A stretch of DNA of 64,000 bases. Source: Trachythela sp. YZ-2020 (taxonomy: Eukaryota; Cnidaria; Anthozoa; Malacalcyonacea; Clavulariidae). This document shows positions 42,139 to 54,664 of this stretch, piece after piece. A program made the position numbers and the translations under genes. The stretch lies in contig JADLSH010000293.1 of the NCBI GenBank assembly GCA_016169945.1, positions 1,302,001-1,366,000 on the forward strand. Direction: 5' to 3'. Within the stretch, counting starts at the first letter, position 1. Every line of letters begins with the position of its first letter. The notes under the pieces were generated by a model. The model ran no database searches. It had not been told where the DNA came from and saw only the letters and a list, made by a program, of their open reading frames with translations.

Positions 42139-44274
42139 TCCCCGAGCCGGCGCGAAGCGCCGTGCGAGGGTACTAATTCCGCGCGGATATTTACACCCGG
42201 AAAAAGGAAAGCAATCGGAAATCCAAAGTTCATCAAGTTTTGCGGGCGCATGGCTATGTTTCATGGGTGTGATCGGTGTGATGGGTGGTCATCTCACTAA
42301 TCTTTGTTAGGAGTGGAATGAGCGAATTATAAAAAAACATGAGTAAGTCATATCAGTAAGTCTGAATTATAACTTATAAATAGCTTTTTGGGACTTCAGG
42401 AAAAGCTGCGGAACAAATTTATCGTTTATACTTTATAAAAAAGGATAAATAGAGATAGATGGTCGAAAAAATATGGCAAGTTTCTTATATTAAATTGTTG
42501 ATATAGCCGTAAGAATGTTGTTTTATTTACATAGATTTTCATTTTGTTACAATTAAAATATCCTATATTTTATGCTATCAAAAAGTTCCAACTTAAAAGG
42601 AAAGCGAAATCGTTTCACACGAGAGAATTTGTATCTTTTCAACTGATTTCATTTCAAAAACTAATTTATAAGTAAAAAGCAGTTTAGTTTTATAAACTTT
42701 TGCCAACGTTTTAGTAAACGGAAGGTTGCATTTAAACATTAATTTGAAGCTTATAGAATGCATAAGAACATACCTACACCATATATCTCAGATTTGTATG
42801 GCTAAAACAACTAATATTTTAATTATCCCCGAGCCGGTGCGAAGCGCCGTGCGAGGGTGCTAATTCCGCTCGGATATTTACGCCCGGGTATGTGAAAACA
42901 TTGTGGAATGCAAAGTCGTCCGCCATTTTTTTTTGTCATGGACAGGACTCGACCTTTTTGTAAGTTATGCGCATTCGCTAGTTCAAGCCGAGAGAAAACT
43001 GGTAACTAGCAACATCACGATTGGCTAAGACAACGATTTTGTTTTTATATGTTTACGTCAGAAAAATAACTGCCATCCTGGCATTTTATTTTTTGCATTG
43101 ATATGAAAACCTTTTTCAAGTCGGGACATATTAATTCAGACAAATATTCAAAACAAGATAAATGAAGATTTTTTAGAGGACTTTCACTTACTAAAGTCAA
43201 TAGGAATAGAAATCAGTCGAAATGCCGAGAAAGGAGAGGATTTTCGAGTTTTAAACGGGTAAGTGTTTATTTTGCATACTTGCTTTTGCAGTTTTGCCGT
43301 CAATTGGCATGCACTACAGTTGAATTGTGGTTTTGAAAATGCGTAGTTCATCCTGTGGTCAATAACAACATTGACTAATGTTAAAAATTGTTTTAGTATT
43401 AATTCAAATGCGTTATATAGAATAAGAAATAACATATTAAATAATAACATCAAAAACTTCATAGTATTAAAAATACTGTTCAAAAAACAGTTGAAGTTTT
43501 ATGTCAATTTCTAAACGTTTTGTGAGACGTTTAAGATTGAATTTTAGAGTAAATCAAAGCTAAAAGAGTACGTAACAACATAACTACTTTATATAGTTGG
43601 GCAATTGATAATTTTACAGTTAAAAGTACAAACCTTATCACTATTTTGCCATTTTGTACAAAAAATAAAAGAAATATACGGCCGGTTGCGTGTTACCATG
43701 GTTACAGTGATCAATTCAGTACTTCATGTTACAAAAACTTTTGGGGAGTATAATTGCTTGGGTTCTAATGGGCGAGGGGGTTCTGCATGCATGTATTTCT
43801 AGTATTTGTAGTATTCTGTGCCTGTTGTTTTGTACTCCAGAAAGGAAATTTATTTTATCGTGTTGCCATGGCTACTGTGCTTCCTCTTCTTGAAACAAAA
43901 TTTCCATTTTTTATTCTTTCAAAATAAATTTCCCAAAATAATATTGTTTCCTTCCACTCTTCTTTCCAAACTATTAGATTAATGATCAAAATTTTAATGG
44001 CAAATTTAAAATGAAGGAAGCCACAGTGATTACGTCAGGTAAAACATTTCATTTGGCTATAGCCTTTGATTGCGTCGTGAAGAGGGGTGTGAGCCAAGGA
44101 TCCAATTCTGTTTTCTATGCCAAAAATTTGTTTTGAACGCAGATATCCGACTCGTCTACAACCTTTGCATGGCAGAATTTTTGATAAAAGAGATTAGCAA
44201 TAGTAATGTTTTGGAATGTAATGTCTGGCAATGTTCAGCTGGGGCGAGGGGTTACTGCAAGCATGTATTTCTAG
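42139..44274 (+). mobile_element. Helitron-like element, outer copy
   Basis: Begins A/TCCCCGAGCCGGCGCGAAG, with a GGCGC-GAA-GCGCC hairpin at its start, and ends GGGGTTACTGCAAGCATGTA then TTTCTAG/T. A TC start, CTAG end and A/T insertion point fit Helitrons, although a clear 3' hairpin is not seen. A second copy (42836-43804) appears nested inside. No Rep/helicase. Confidence 0.5.
42836..43804 (+). mobile_element. Helitron-like element, inner copy
   Basis: A/TCCCCGAGCCGGTGCGAAGC to TGCATGCATGTATTTCTAG/T, 969 bp. It aligns along its length with 54665-55545 (shared ATTGTGGAATGCAAAGTCGT, TTTAAACGGG/AGTGT region, CCATGGTTACA). Non-coding. Its flanks (TTAATTA and TATTTG) would join at an A/T dinucleotide. 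Confidence 0.6.
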
Positions 44275-45690
44275 TTTTAATATAGCTTTTGTGTTTTGTA
44301 CGTGCAGTGGCTAGTAATGCAACAATTTTTACGATTTACACGCTAATAAATAATGGGAAATTCCAAGAAAACAGAAAGAACTAACAAATCTTTATTGTAT
44401 TGTTTGACATAAGATATGTATGGCATGTATGAATATTTTTGTTTTTACGTAAACGCAGTTTACGTGACTTTCGTGACTTCTTTGTCTAAATTGTTTTCAT
44501 GTTGTTGTCGCCATTAAAAGTTGTTTAATTAAAGCGAGAAATGGTGTTTCACTAAACCTTTTGTTACTGACTAAGCTTACTCTTTTACATGCAAAAACAA
44601 ATCAGAAGATCCAAGATATGGAGATATTTAATATTGATGAAAAGTAAAAAATTATTCGCCTTTTTAACTTGGTAGATTTTGCAAAATTTAAAACTTTATC
44701 TTAAATAGCGACTGACAATTAAATTTAAACGATAACTTAGTAGAAACTTGTTTTTTGGAAAGTAAAACCATAGAAACAACTAAAATTATCGAAGTAAACT
44801 TGATTTGCAGTTGATTTCTGGCTTTGAAAATTGTACTTATTTTTGCCTGATTTTTACACGAAATTTTCGCGCCAAAACACGAACCATGCAATGTGCGAAA
44901 TTAGGGTGCAGTTCCCTATGACGAAAGGGCATCGAGCCACCTTAATAATACACATAAATGACATAATGCAAAATTCATTATTCACTTCCGAACACCCCAA
45001 GAAGTGAATCAGTCAGATAAGTAAGAGAAATTGTGCCAATAAGAGGGGAGAGATTTTTTGATCAGCCAATTCAGAATGCTCATATATGAGGTCATGATTA
45101 TTCAAAACGGTCAAACTCCCACGAAGATCAGTCAAAATGGGGGATCTTTATGAAAAAAAGGATATTGGCCAATCAAATCGCTATAATCGCCGATTAGTCA
45201 TATATTCACGCAAATCACCGCTATTTGATCTTTTTACAGGAGGCTCGGCCGCTGGATAAAATTTGATAACTCGATTCCTTTCGAGTATTTATTATCTCTG
45301 CTTCCAGCTGACCTTGAATAGTCGGACTATTTTTTGCTTATAAATTATCTGCGCCCTTTCCACCTCAGTCGCGTGACTGAGTTGATGTACTCTAGATCCG
45401 CCCCTGCTTCAGAAATGCAGTTGTATGCGTTTCGTAGTTGGTAAAAGTTATTCAAAAACTCATTAATAATTAATCATATGCTCTTTGGCAAATCATGTCA
45501 ACCATGATTTTTAGTGTTCTTTATACAGAAGCTCATCCTAAGGTTATTATATAAGGTTATTTATGCGTTCTTTATATAAGGTTATTTATGCTCATCCTAA
45601 TTAGTATTCTTTATGCAGAACAAGGACTTCCTCCAACCAGATAACGACATCAGCTATTACTGGAGTCAAGTAGACGAAATAGCCCGGTTA
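44275..45690. other. Nothing recognisable
   Basis: AT-rich, no supported gene. A 3-fold repeat of TATAAGGTTATTTATGC lies around 45548-45590. Confidence 0.5.
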
Positions 45691-45759
45691 CCTTAAACGT
45701 TGAATAAGCGAACAGTGGCGGACATTTCGGTGGGGTCGGGAAGGGATGGCCACCACCGC

Positions 45760-46278
45760 TCATTTTACACTAAATAGACGCTTTATCGAAAACGCTTACC
45801 AAAAATAGGCTATAAACATCTAGTGCACAGCTCACTGCGACAGGACTCTGTGTCACCAGCTGGCACTGTTTCCTGTGGTCGTGCTAAGTGCTGCACTTGT
45901 AAGCATTTAAACCTCGCCACCTGTATTTCGGCTCCAAAATCTCAGTTTGTCATCAAGCACAGTTTCACGTGCATCTCCTCCAACCTCGTTTACTGCATCT
46001 CTTGCAGCAAATGTGGCTTGCTCTACATCGGAGAGACTAGAAGACGTTTAGGCGATAGGCTTGCTGAGCACTTGCGTGATGTTAAGAACAATGTGCACAA
46101 CAAACCGGTTGCTAGGCACTTCAACAGTGCCAACCACTCCTTTTCTGATATGAAAATATGTGCCATTCAGCCCATTATTGGTGGCAATGATACCTGTCGG
46201 AAGCAAGAAAAGCGTCTCATTTTTAAACTTGGCACCATTCAGCCTGATGGCATCAATGAGCGCCTCTCCTTCATCTAG
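45760..46278 (+). pseudogene. Penelope-like element, GIY-YIG fragment
   Basis: The C-terminal part of a second, different PLE protein. From about 45820 it reads HSSLRQDSVSPAGTVSCG and the Cys-rich CGRAKCCTCKHL, then NLVYCISCSKCGLLYIGETR (GIY-YIG core, Y..C...LYIGET), RLGDRLAEHLRDV, ARHFNSANHSFSDM and KQEKRLIFKLGTIQPDGINER, stopping at 46276. No frameshift within the domain. The RT is missing upstream, since only about 60 bases of linker-like coding are readable before 45820. The pattern is of the Penelope/Poseidon type rather than that of the 29.9-kb element. Confidence 0.9.
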
Positions 46279-46555
46279 CTCATTCTTTTCTCTTAAATAC
46301 TTCTTATATACTTTCCTCTATATCCCCTCTTCCCTTGTACGACATAAATAGCCCTTTGGTAAGTGTAATGCCTGTGCGCAGGCCTTCGACCCTATAATCG
46401 GGCCGAAGCCTACACGCAGGCTATATCTTTACATATTAATTATATTTTGTTATGATTGTTATGACTACTTTATTTTCATTGGTTAATATTTTGTTCACGT
46501 GACAGCTTTTATAGCGTTGCTATAAAAGCTGATGTAATGTGTTTATCTGTCTACT

Positions 46556-46602
46556 AATTTCTCCTGACGAAGGGCTTTAGCTCGAAACGTCGAGATTTTG
46601 TT
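46556..46602 (+). ncRNA. Hammerhead-like motif downstream of PLE fragment
   Basis: TCTC-CTGACGA (46564-46570)-AGGGCTTTAGCTC-GAAA (46584-46587)-CGTC-GAGA. Stem I is TCTC/GAGA, stem II is GGGC/GCTC with an unpaired A, and stem III is reduced to the self-complementary ACGT, so cleavage would need two RNA copies pairing. Predicted cut after C46591. It lies about 285 bp after the GIY-YIG stop, preceded by a GCCTGTGCGCAGGCC-type hairpin (46370-46425). Confidence 0.55.
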
Positions 46603-47560
46603 TATATCCTTTAGGCACACGCGAAGCAACCCTCAATTTGTTCTATAAACATCTAAATTTGTGTGCAAATTCTGGTTTTGTCAGAAATACAACAGGCTTT
46701 GTCCTACAATAGAAAACATTAATTCTAAGCGAAAATTGAGTTAAAAGTGCATTTAATCCCCCTTTCCTCTCCCGCCATCCCTCTCACTTCTCTCCCATCC
46801 CCTCTCCTCCCTTCCTTCCTCGGCTTCCTAACAATTAAACCACAATGTTGACAAATTGAAATTCGGAAATTTTAGAGAAATATATCTGCAATAATCTACT
46901 AATTCGTGCATTTATTTTCTACCAATCTGATATAAAAAGAAACACACAAGACATCGTATTTATTGCTCTCTATTTACTGGGTGAAATCTAAATAGCAACT
47001 GCCTGTTACTGCAGTGCAAATGCTGTTTACATAAATAGATAAATATGATGTTGCGAGAAAAACTACAAAATGCTGTTGTCTACAATATGCTAAATGTCCT
47101 ACAAATTCTAAACGCAACATAAAACAAAGAAGCATTTGAAAGCAATATATGTGGCACACAACCCGTTTTCTACATCAATATATTTGGGTGCATATACAGC
47201 ACCTTCTCATCAACCTACATTTTAAGTTGCTTTCTTTGAGTAAATTTGAAGCCAATATATTGAAACACCAAAAATTTACGTTTAATTATGGTGCAGGATT
47301 TCAGATTTTAATGCCATCATCCAATTAATATATTTAGCTGTAATCATACAGAAAATATTTAGTATTTTCATCAAATTCTTGCCAAATCGCTGCAGGACTT
47401 GTGACAGTTTCAAACACTTTTTTCAATATTTAAAGTAATTTTATTCTAAACTAGGCTCATTTCATTGAGGCAACAGTTCATTTAGGGCTACGTAAATTAA
47501 ATAGCTTGAAATCTACTCTTCTACTAAACCCAGTATCCTTGATTTTAAATGGTCGAGATA
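46603..47560. other. Intergenic and SRCR 3' flank
   Basis: No coding sequence. On the minus strand an AATAAA lies at 47440-47445, about 115 bp after the SRCR stop, and could be its polyadenylation signal. Confidence 0.5.
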
Positions 47561-47886
47561 TTAGTAACATTCAACACTTGCATCTTCCCAATGCGAACAG
47601 TCATGATCATTCCATCCACGGTGACTGCAGTCCCAAATGTATGATTCGTTACCAGAACAGGAAACTTCATCAAGCAAGATAGGACCACTTCCTTTGCCAT
47701 AGTAAGCGTTACGTCTTGGCATCTTCGCTCCAGTGAAACCCAACTGACGGCATGTGACGTTGCCATCAGTAATATCCCAGCTATCATCACAGACAGTGCC
47801 CCAGCCAAATTTTGGGTGATAGATTTCAACTCTTCCGCTCATATTGTTACTTGAACCATTCAATGAGATTTTTAGTTCAGAGGTTC
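47561..47886 (-). CDS. SRCR-domain terminal exon
   Basis: One complete scavenger-receptor cysteine-rich domain, an extracellular ligand-binding fold found in many receptors and secreted proteins. From an acceptor (CTATTTATAG at 47887-47896 on the minus strand) it reads ELKISLNGSSNNMSGRVEIY, then WGTVCDDSWDI, VTCRQLGF, GPILLDEVSCSGNE, IWDCSHRGW, HDCSHWEDASVECY and a stop at 47563-47561. Six cysteines, group A-like. About 108 codons, no frameshift. Earlier exons must lie to the right, beyond a long intron, but none is recognised. The likely partner protein is unknown. Confidence 0.88.
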
Positions 47887-49530
47887 CTATAAATAGAAAC
47901 CATACACACGTAAGAAAAATTCCATTTCCGTTTCATCATCGGCGCCGTAATTTTAGAAGCCCAATTTTGGCTTTTCACTTTGTGGAAGTTCCTGATCTTG
48001 CGGCAAAATATGGAATTAGATAAATGAACTACGGCATATTTCGTATTAAATGTGATTATTTCAAGCAAATTCCATAAATTGACTTTGTTCTCAGACGTGG
48101 ATTTGGTATGTGCACAACTCAAATGTGCACAAGAGGGGCAATTATAAGGGGTGTTGCAAGGAATATTATGGGGCTTGTCCCCTGAATAAATTAATCAGGA
48201 CGGTTGTTTTAGAAACGATACTAAATCCCCGGTGTCTCAAACGATAGTTAACCCGTTTGATTTAATGTTAGAAGAAACTAGAATAGCATTCTAACCATGC
48301 AAGAAGATTTAATAATTGTTTTATTAAAGGCTTATTTAAATTTTCATATTTGACAACTGAACTATAATGCAAATTTTTTACATTTTAATGGCGTACATTT
48401 TAAAGATTAGTTGAAAAGGGACAAAACGGCCTTTTAAACAAATTTGAAAACAGTGTTTTATACAGTTAATATTTTACAACATGTTTTTGATGTAACATTT
48501 CCTTGATGAATGTCGTTTCCAAGCAAGAAAATGTGCATGTTGATCAATAATTACTGATATTTGAAACAATTATGCTGTACATGCATTTATTTGACAACAC
48601 AAAAACAAATTGATAATTAAACCAAATGTCTATAGGCCGTCTATGCTAATTTTCTCATTTAAAAAAGGCTTTTTTGCATCATGCATATTCAAGTTAAACA
48701 CCAATCAATATTACATAAAAATCATATTATAGTATTTCAAATTTAGGGCAGCCCTTTGTAAATATAGTAATACCTATTTGAATGTAATAGCTGCTCTAGT
48801 TTTAACGTCAAATTCAATTCAAACAGACATGCTTAAATTTTTGGGGCACACCCGGACGAAAAGCTTGTGATTGTCACCGCGCCCTGGCAAAGGTATCTTC
48901 GAAATATTTCAGGGTTATTATTGCCGCGTATATGTTTAGCTCCAAAATCGTAAACAAAATGTGGCTAAAAATTGATGCAAATCGAATGTCAAACAAACAG
49001 ACACAATCATAATGAACAGAACGAGCTTTTCCGATCAATCCATATGAAACTTCGTTGTCCTCAAGAGTTATAAGTTCAAAATACATCAGTAGATTAAACT
49101 AGAACATGTTTTACTTGAAATAAATAAACCAAAGAACGCTGAAAATGCCAAACGATAAAATACAGTAGAACCCGATGGGCGAATCTCCCTTTAATATATC
49201 CTTAATAATTAATCATTTTCCTATATGACTGCTTTATATGATTGAGGATACAAACCATTGACTGCTTAACTATAAACTTTGCCATATATTCCCATAAACA
49301 CAACATACAACTAAACGTAGAGCATATTTATTGCTATTGTTAAATGTGATATCAGATCTGACACAATTTTCCGCAAATTTATATATTTTAATTTTGATTG
49401 TTGATTAAATGATCCATTGTCACCCGTTATGTTATCGTTAACATAACTAAATTTATCACCAAATAACGATACATTTTTATTTTTTGTCATATTATATATA
49501 AGTAATAATAATCTATACCAAACAAATGTT
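47887..49530. other. Probable intron or intergenic
   Basis: AT-rich, no second SRCR domain or other recognisable exon on the minus strand. A frame at 49086-48874 (70 codons) is open but unrecognised. Confidence 0.45.
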
Positions 49531-50395
49531 CGATCTTAATCCACCCAATGTAATTTAACACAGCATCTGGTAAAGACTATATTAAACGGAAGTATGATTG
49601 TAACCGTCCGCTTATAGAAAGTTACGCTGTTGGGGATCTCGTTTTGGTGTCCGCGTTGGCTTATGGGAGATCTCCGGTTAAGAGAGGTTGCAAATGTAGA
49701 AAGAAAATATGCGTTTGGTTGTGATCCAAGAATGGTGTCCACTTAAGGATTGAAGGTCCTAGCATGTGAACAATAGTCAGTATTACAGTAGTATAGAGAG
49801 AGCAAGAACGAAGGCTGTATGTAGGAAATGTAAATATATTAATATTAAAACGAGAGAATATTATATTGGCTACGAAGATCGTCGAAAAGGCAGTCGAACA
49901 AGGTAGGCAACAAAGAAATATTAGCGTTTACATGCCGTTTATATCGATAAAACCTTTGTCTGTTCTGTAGTAGGTGCGAATTTAGGCGCAAAATTATATA
50001 TGTGGATGGAAGACTTCGAGATTTTCATATATAGCGAGTGGAATTAGGGATGCCAAAAGGAAACGTGTACTACTTCTGTGTGAAGAGGGTCAACGCTTTG
50101 GCGAAATTTTTTGCCAATTACCGGACACAGGAACGAACAACGATAATTATATATCCAAAGCAAAGCTTAAGCCAAAGAATAATCGCCGCTATGCGGTCTA
50201 TTAATTCCGTTAAGCAAAGCAAGAAGCTCATGATACACTCGAGCAAATCGACACGAGACTACGATTGCTAGCCCAAATATGTTCTTTTCATAGTTTAGAT
50301 TTTGAGATCGGGCAAAAAATTGTAACTGCATGAACGTCGTCACGAATTCGTAAGCGAGGGTTGAGAGTTCCAATTTATAATTTAAAAGCGATATA

Positions 50396-50638
50396 AGGGA
50401 GCTTTATAAGTGACTACGAGTACGAGATTCGTCATTTTCGCGTGTTGTTTGCATACGCCATCTCGCAAAAGTCGCAGTCGTCAGGCTTTTGAGTACGAGA
50501 TTTACCAAAAATCTCGCACTCAAAAGCCCGACGACTACAAATTTTGCGAGATGGCGGATGCAAATAACATGGCGTTTGGCGCAAAAATGAAGAATCTCGT
50601 ACTCGTAATCGTACTCGTAGTCATTGCTAAAGCTCCCT
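50396..50638. mobile_element. Foldback MITE, 243 bp
   Basis: Ends AGGGAGCTTTATAAGTGACTA and AGTCATTGCTAAAGCTCCCT are inverted, and the similarity continues through GACTACGAGTACGAGATTC and CGCCATCTCGCAAAA to a short central loop. Located within or next to a decayed Gypsy copy. Frames through it are artefacts. Confidence 0.85.
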
Positions 50639-50726
50639 ATTACTTGATGGGCGACGAGACGAGCAATGTGAATTTCAAGCCCGTGACATTGAGTCGAACG
50701 AACAGAGTACAGACGGAGTTAAGAAA

Positions 50727-52600
50727 TTAAATGCAAAGCGTACAAATACGTGTCGCAATTACGGAATGACATATCCACGCGAAGGACAGTGTCCGGCGAA
50801 AGGAAAACAATATAGGAAATGCGGTAAGTCCAATCATTTTTCTATAGAGTTTGTCGAGGACAGTCGAAATCTAATTCAAATCGAGTGAAGATGGAATTAT
50901 TCTGGAAAGCCAATTAATCCTCTAAACCAAGCAGACAGTGAGACGGAAAGTTCCAACGATGCAATAGTATAAACATAGACAAATTACAAAGCCTCGAAAG
51001 TCAATGTTAAGGTGCATCAACATTCGTACGTTTAAAGCAACTGTTGATATTGGCGCTACAATTACAAAAGTCTGGTAGGATTTCTAAAGGTCTCTAGCAC
51101 GTTATACTAATACTATTGTATTTATTTTGAACTACTTTGTAAATATTTTTGTAGGCAAATTAATAGAGGTAAAGTTAATATGATGCCTCAAACCCAGTAC
51201 AGTTTATAGGCAAATTCTAAGCGCTTATTGAAACTAGGAGGCTTATTGCTGTGGCTCTTTCTGTTTTGCCAAGACAACGAGCAGTGGTAATATAATTTCT
51301 GTCCCAACAGCTCAAGTGCTGGATTTGATTAGTCCACATCTTAACAAAGTTTCGGACACTTAAGACAGCAAATTGAACAGAATACTGAACACGTAGCTGT
51401 ATTTGAATGCTCAGGAAAACTCAAGAGCGATAAAGTAAAACGTAACTTTAATAAAATGCACACATCCCGGGAACAACCCCAGCGATGAATCTCGTATCAC
51501 ATTCGTGAAAATAATTAAAAAGCTTTGGAAGATTTAGAAAACCTAGGTAGAGTTAAGAAAGTGCCAGAGGATTAACCTACACCCTGGGTATCCCCAATAG
51601 TTGAAGTACCGAAAAAAGGACAAGGGTATTCGCATTTATGTTGCCAATGATGAAATAAAAATGAAGCCAGTCGATACATTACAACATTCAGTACACCTAG
51701 GTGTCTACATCTCCATGCATGCTTCGGTGAGATTTTGTCGAATGATGCGATTTTCAGTAAGCGAGATCCAAAAACGTGTTAAAACTTTAAAGAATACATC
51801 AGTGTTAACAAATGTTCCAGAAGTAAGAAACTTTTTTGGAAATGGCAAATCTATTTTAAAGTAAATTCCAAACGTTGGCACCATTACAGCCCCTTTGCGA
51901 AAGTTAACCCAGAAAAATACCATTTTTTTTGGATGAAACACATAAAGAAACATATGATTTACAAAATATAGAAAACATAATATGTCATTTCTGACGCTAG
52001 GGATATCAGTGATACTATCCCAAAAGTCGAAAGCAGCTATTTAGTCAGAGCAGAGGAGTCAGAGCAGGTATTAAGTTAAATAGCAGGCTCAAATGGTTAA
52101 ATTATTAAGACTGTAAAAGACGAACCTACAGTAAGAACTATAAAGGTATCGTTCTTCGTGGTTCCAGAATAGTGCTACCGAGATCACCACAAAAACAGGC
52201 TATCGGCATTGCTCATGCCACTCATCTTGGCGTTTCCAAAACGAAACGCTGATACGCGAAAATTTTGGTTTCTATGGACAGGATAGTTAAAAAAACAATC
52301 GACAAATGTATCACATACAAAGCTGTTGGAAAGCCCAACCCTCCGGAACCAATCACAAGCACTGAAATGCATAATGGTTGCTAGTCGCCGTCGGTGAATA
52401 CCTATTGGTAATCATTGGTCGATATTCTTGTTTTCCTGAAGTTGATGTAGTAAGATCTACCAAGGCATCGGTCGTGATACCAATCAGTCATGATCGATAC
52501 TACAGTGCAAGGTAACAAAATTGACGCTTTTACGCCACTTCTGTTCACTTCATTAAAGCGGTACTGAGTAATGTTGTCATTATGTGTTTATTGTAACTTG
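50727..52600 (+). pseudogene. Decayed Ty3/Gypsy element
   Basis: Gag and pol remnants in order. A two-part zinc knuckle (CRNYGMTYPREGQCPAKGK, then KCGKSNHF, about 50755-50850). The beginning of RT (KALEDLENLGRVKKVPED and PTPWVSPIVEVPKK, about 51520-51620). Then, without the RT catalytic block, the post-RT connection (TNVPEVRNFFG, about 51810; PEKYHFF). Integrase zinc-binding and core remnants (IGIAHATHLGVSKTK, about 52205; DRIVKKTIDKC; FPEVDVVRSTKASVV, about 52430-52480). Many stops and shifts. No LTRs identified. Clearly dead. Confidence 0.82.
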
Positions 52601-53029
52601 AAAATACCGTAATGTTCAATTTAATTACCGTAAAATGCATAGATGGTGTCAAGCCAACGGGTTGACCATTCAAGTCATAGTGAGAGTTGTGGCAAAGCTG
52701 ATTAAAAGGGCACGGGGTAACATACTGTATTACGTTCGGCGCCTGTGTGTATCTTATAAGGTACTGACTTGATAACTTGTCCTAGCTGACGTCTACATGT
52801 ATATCAATAATAGCTTGTGTATTCTCATTGAAAGTATCAATGTTAATGGAGTGTAAGTATTGCTGTAGTACTACTGTCGACATGGTAAGGTTCTTGCTGT
52901 AGGGAGTGTAACTGCTTTTGAGTTTTATCTCTTGTATCGAATGCGGGGCAGAGAGAAAGAGAGAGTGTTTTGGTACGTTATCGCTACGCCCACAGTTGCC
53001 AGAAACTTTCAGGTTGCTTTTAATAGGGT
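52601..53029. other. Nothing recognisable
   Basis: No supported coding. A GTTGTTGTTGTTG run lies at about 53030. Confidence 0.45.
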
Positions 53030-53400
53030 TTGTTGTTGTTGTTGTTTCTCATGTTCTAAGGCATATATGGAGCTATTTTTACCGCTGATGTCTGCCAATT
53101 GAGAACTAGTAGTCTCCTGCGTCCTGGCTATTGCTATAGCCTTGTCCAAAGTCAGGGTCAAATTCTGCTCCAGTAATTTAGCTTGCACGTGTGGGTTGTT
53201 GGAGTCAAATATTTAAGGAGCAATAAGATGTCTATCTGCGTTAGAATACTTTTTCTCTACAGAACTCTGATTTTCTTTAGAAAGGAGTACATTGTCTTAC
53301 TTCCTCTTTTTTAGTGCATACGTAGTTTAACTTGCCAGCCTGAAGTTGCTCCTTGGGGCAACATATTCCTCAAATATCGTCCAATCCTACTCAGCATTTT
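53030..53400 (-). pseudogene. Gypsy gag fragment, minus strand
   Basis: Minus-strand frames give WTIFEEYVAPRSNFRLAS (about 53375-53320) and, after gaps and stops, QAKLLEQNLTLTLDKAIAIA then RTQETTSSQLADISG (about 53190-53090), the C-terminal helix region of Gypsy gag. Opposite in orientation to the Gypsy copy just upstream, so a separate insertion. Confidence 0.72.
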
Positions 53401-53821
53401 TTTTCAAAGTTTATTTTTGGTTTTGCCGACATCGTACACAGCCTTGAAACATATCCCGTGTTGTTTTATGTTTTTGATCTCTCTTACCAGTGACTCTGTC
53501 CGGACGAAATCCCAGGTTGACTACTTCGCAAGAACGCGTCATCACAAAGTCGCCTTCTGTGCTTTATTTTTAATGCATCAATACGCAAAGATTACGTTCC
53601 GTCGCAGTGGAAGTGCGCGATTGTTTCTCCCATTCCAAAGTATATACCTGCGTTTGACGTGAACAACGACTTTTTACCTATTTCCCAAACGTCCATTCTA
53701 AGCAAAATTCTGGAATCATTCCCATAAAAATGGCTTCTGCAATCGATATTCGATAAAATTGAGCCTCTAAAGTTTGGTTTGGTGAAGGGCTCTAGCATTA
53801 AGTGGTATGAAGTTACCGACA

Positions 53822-54602
53822 AACTGGGCTCCTCTTTACGTATTGGTGTGTTAGATTTTCTGAAGCCTTTGACCGCATTGATTATAATATTCTGTCAAAA
53901 AAATTAAACGTGTTAGAAGTTCATCCTGTGCTTATTAACTGGATTACAAATTTTCTGACTGGTAGAATGCAACGAACTAAAATTGGCACTCTCTTTTTTA
54001 TGGGAAGCCTATCAAAGCCAGTATACCACAGGGGACGAAGTTAGGTCCTATATTTTTTCTCATAATGATCAACGGCCTTCAGCCATCTTCACACACAGTG
54101 AAATTGGTAGATGATGCTACAATTTGGGAAGTTATTACTAAACTCTCCAGCTCAAACGTACCTTTCATAAATATTGAATGTGTTGATTGGGTAAAAATGA
54201 CAACATAAAGTTGAATCTGAAGACTAGAGAACTAGTTGTCAATTTTTCAACTAACCACACCATTTTCCCTCCGATAATAATTGAAGGACACTAATTTGAA
54301 ATTGTCCAAATCGAGTCCATCCAACGCAGAGATCTGAAGATCATCTATCGTCTAGGCGAGTATATTACTACGATGCAGGTGATCAAACTGCCGACATTGT
54401 ATAATCCTCGATGTTCTCTTAGCGAACGTCTTTTTTAAGAACAGATGACTCGCTCGCACAAGATTAACTGTTTTTTACCTCCAGAAAAAGATTGTAGATA
54501 TAATTTCGGAAAGAAAGGCTGTTTATCAATTTTTAGGTGCAGAACTGATCGTTTCAGGAACAGTTTTATTTTAGCCGCAAACAATTATAATTCTAAATAA
54601 CT
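53822..54602 (+). pseudogene. LINE ORF2 RT and C-terminus, fragment
   Basis: Reads FSEAFDRIDYNILSKKL (RT motif A with D), VHPVLINWITNFLTGRMQRT, then IPQGTKLGPIFFLIMING (motif B), VKLVDDATIWEV (motif C; YVDD became LVDD). After a gap the C-terminus gives LPTLYNPRCSLSERLF, then KINCFLPPEKDCRYNFGKK and FRCRTDRFRNSFI near 54600. Same family as the minus-strand copy at 58195-59440 (shared VHPVLINW). The 3' tail runs to 54664, where a Helitron-like element follows. Confidence 0.85.
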
Positions 54603-54664
54603 TGTAAATAATTTTACCTTACCTTTTGTAAATTTTTAAATACTTGAAATGTAATTTTATCTAG

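Noticed and set aside
42139..44274. Interpretation of the TCCCCGAG...CTAG elements as TIR transposons
   Set aside because: The two ends are not inverted copies of each other and no constant target duplication is visible. A CTAG before the 54665 copy is not shared by the other two.
47545..47829. Alternative 94-codon minus frame over the SRCR exon
   Set aside because: It overlaps the SRCR frame in another register and lacks the cysteine spacing. The SRCR reading explains the sequence fully.
49530..50395. 5' LTR of the 50.7-kb Gypsy element
   Set aside because: No matching 3' repeat could be found by eye around 52.6-53.0 kb, so LTR status cannot be supported.
53030..54602. One composite element combining gag (minus) and RT (plus)
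   Set aside because: The gag fragment is Gypsy-type on the minus strand, whereas the RT is LINE-type on the plus strand. They are unrelated insertions.
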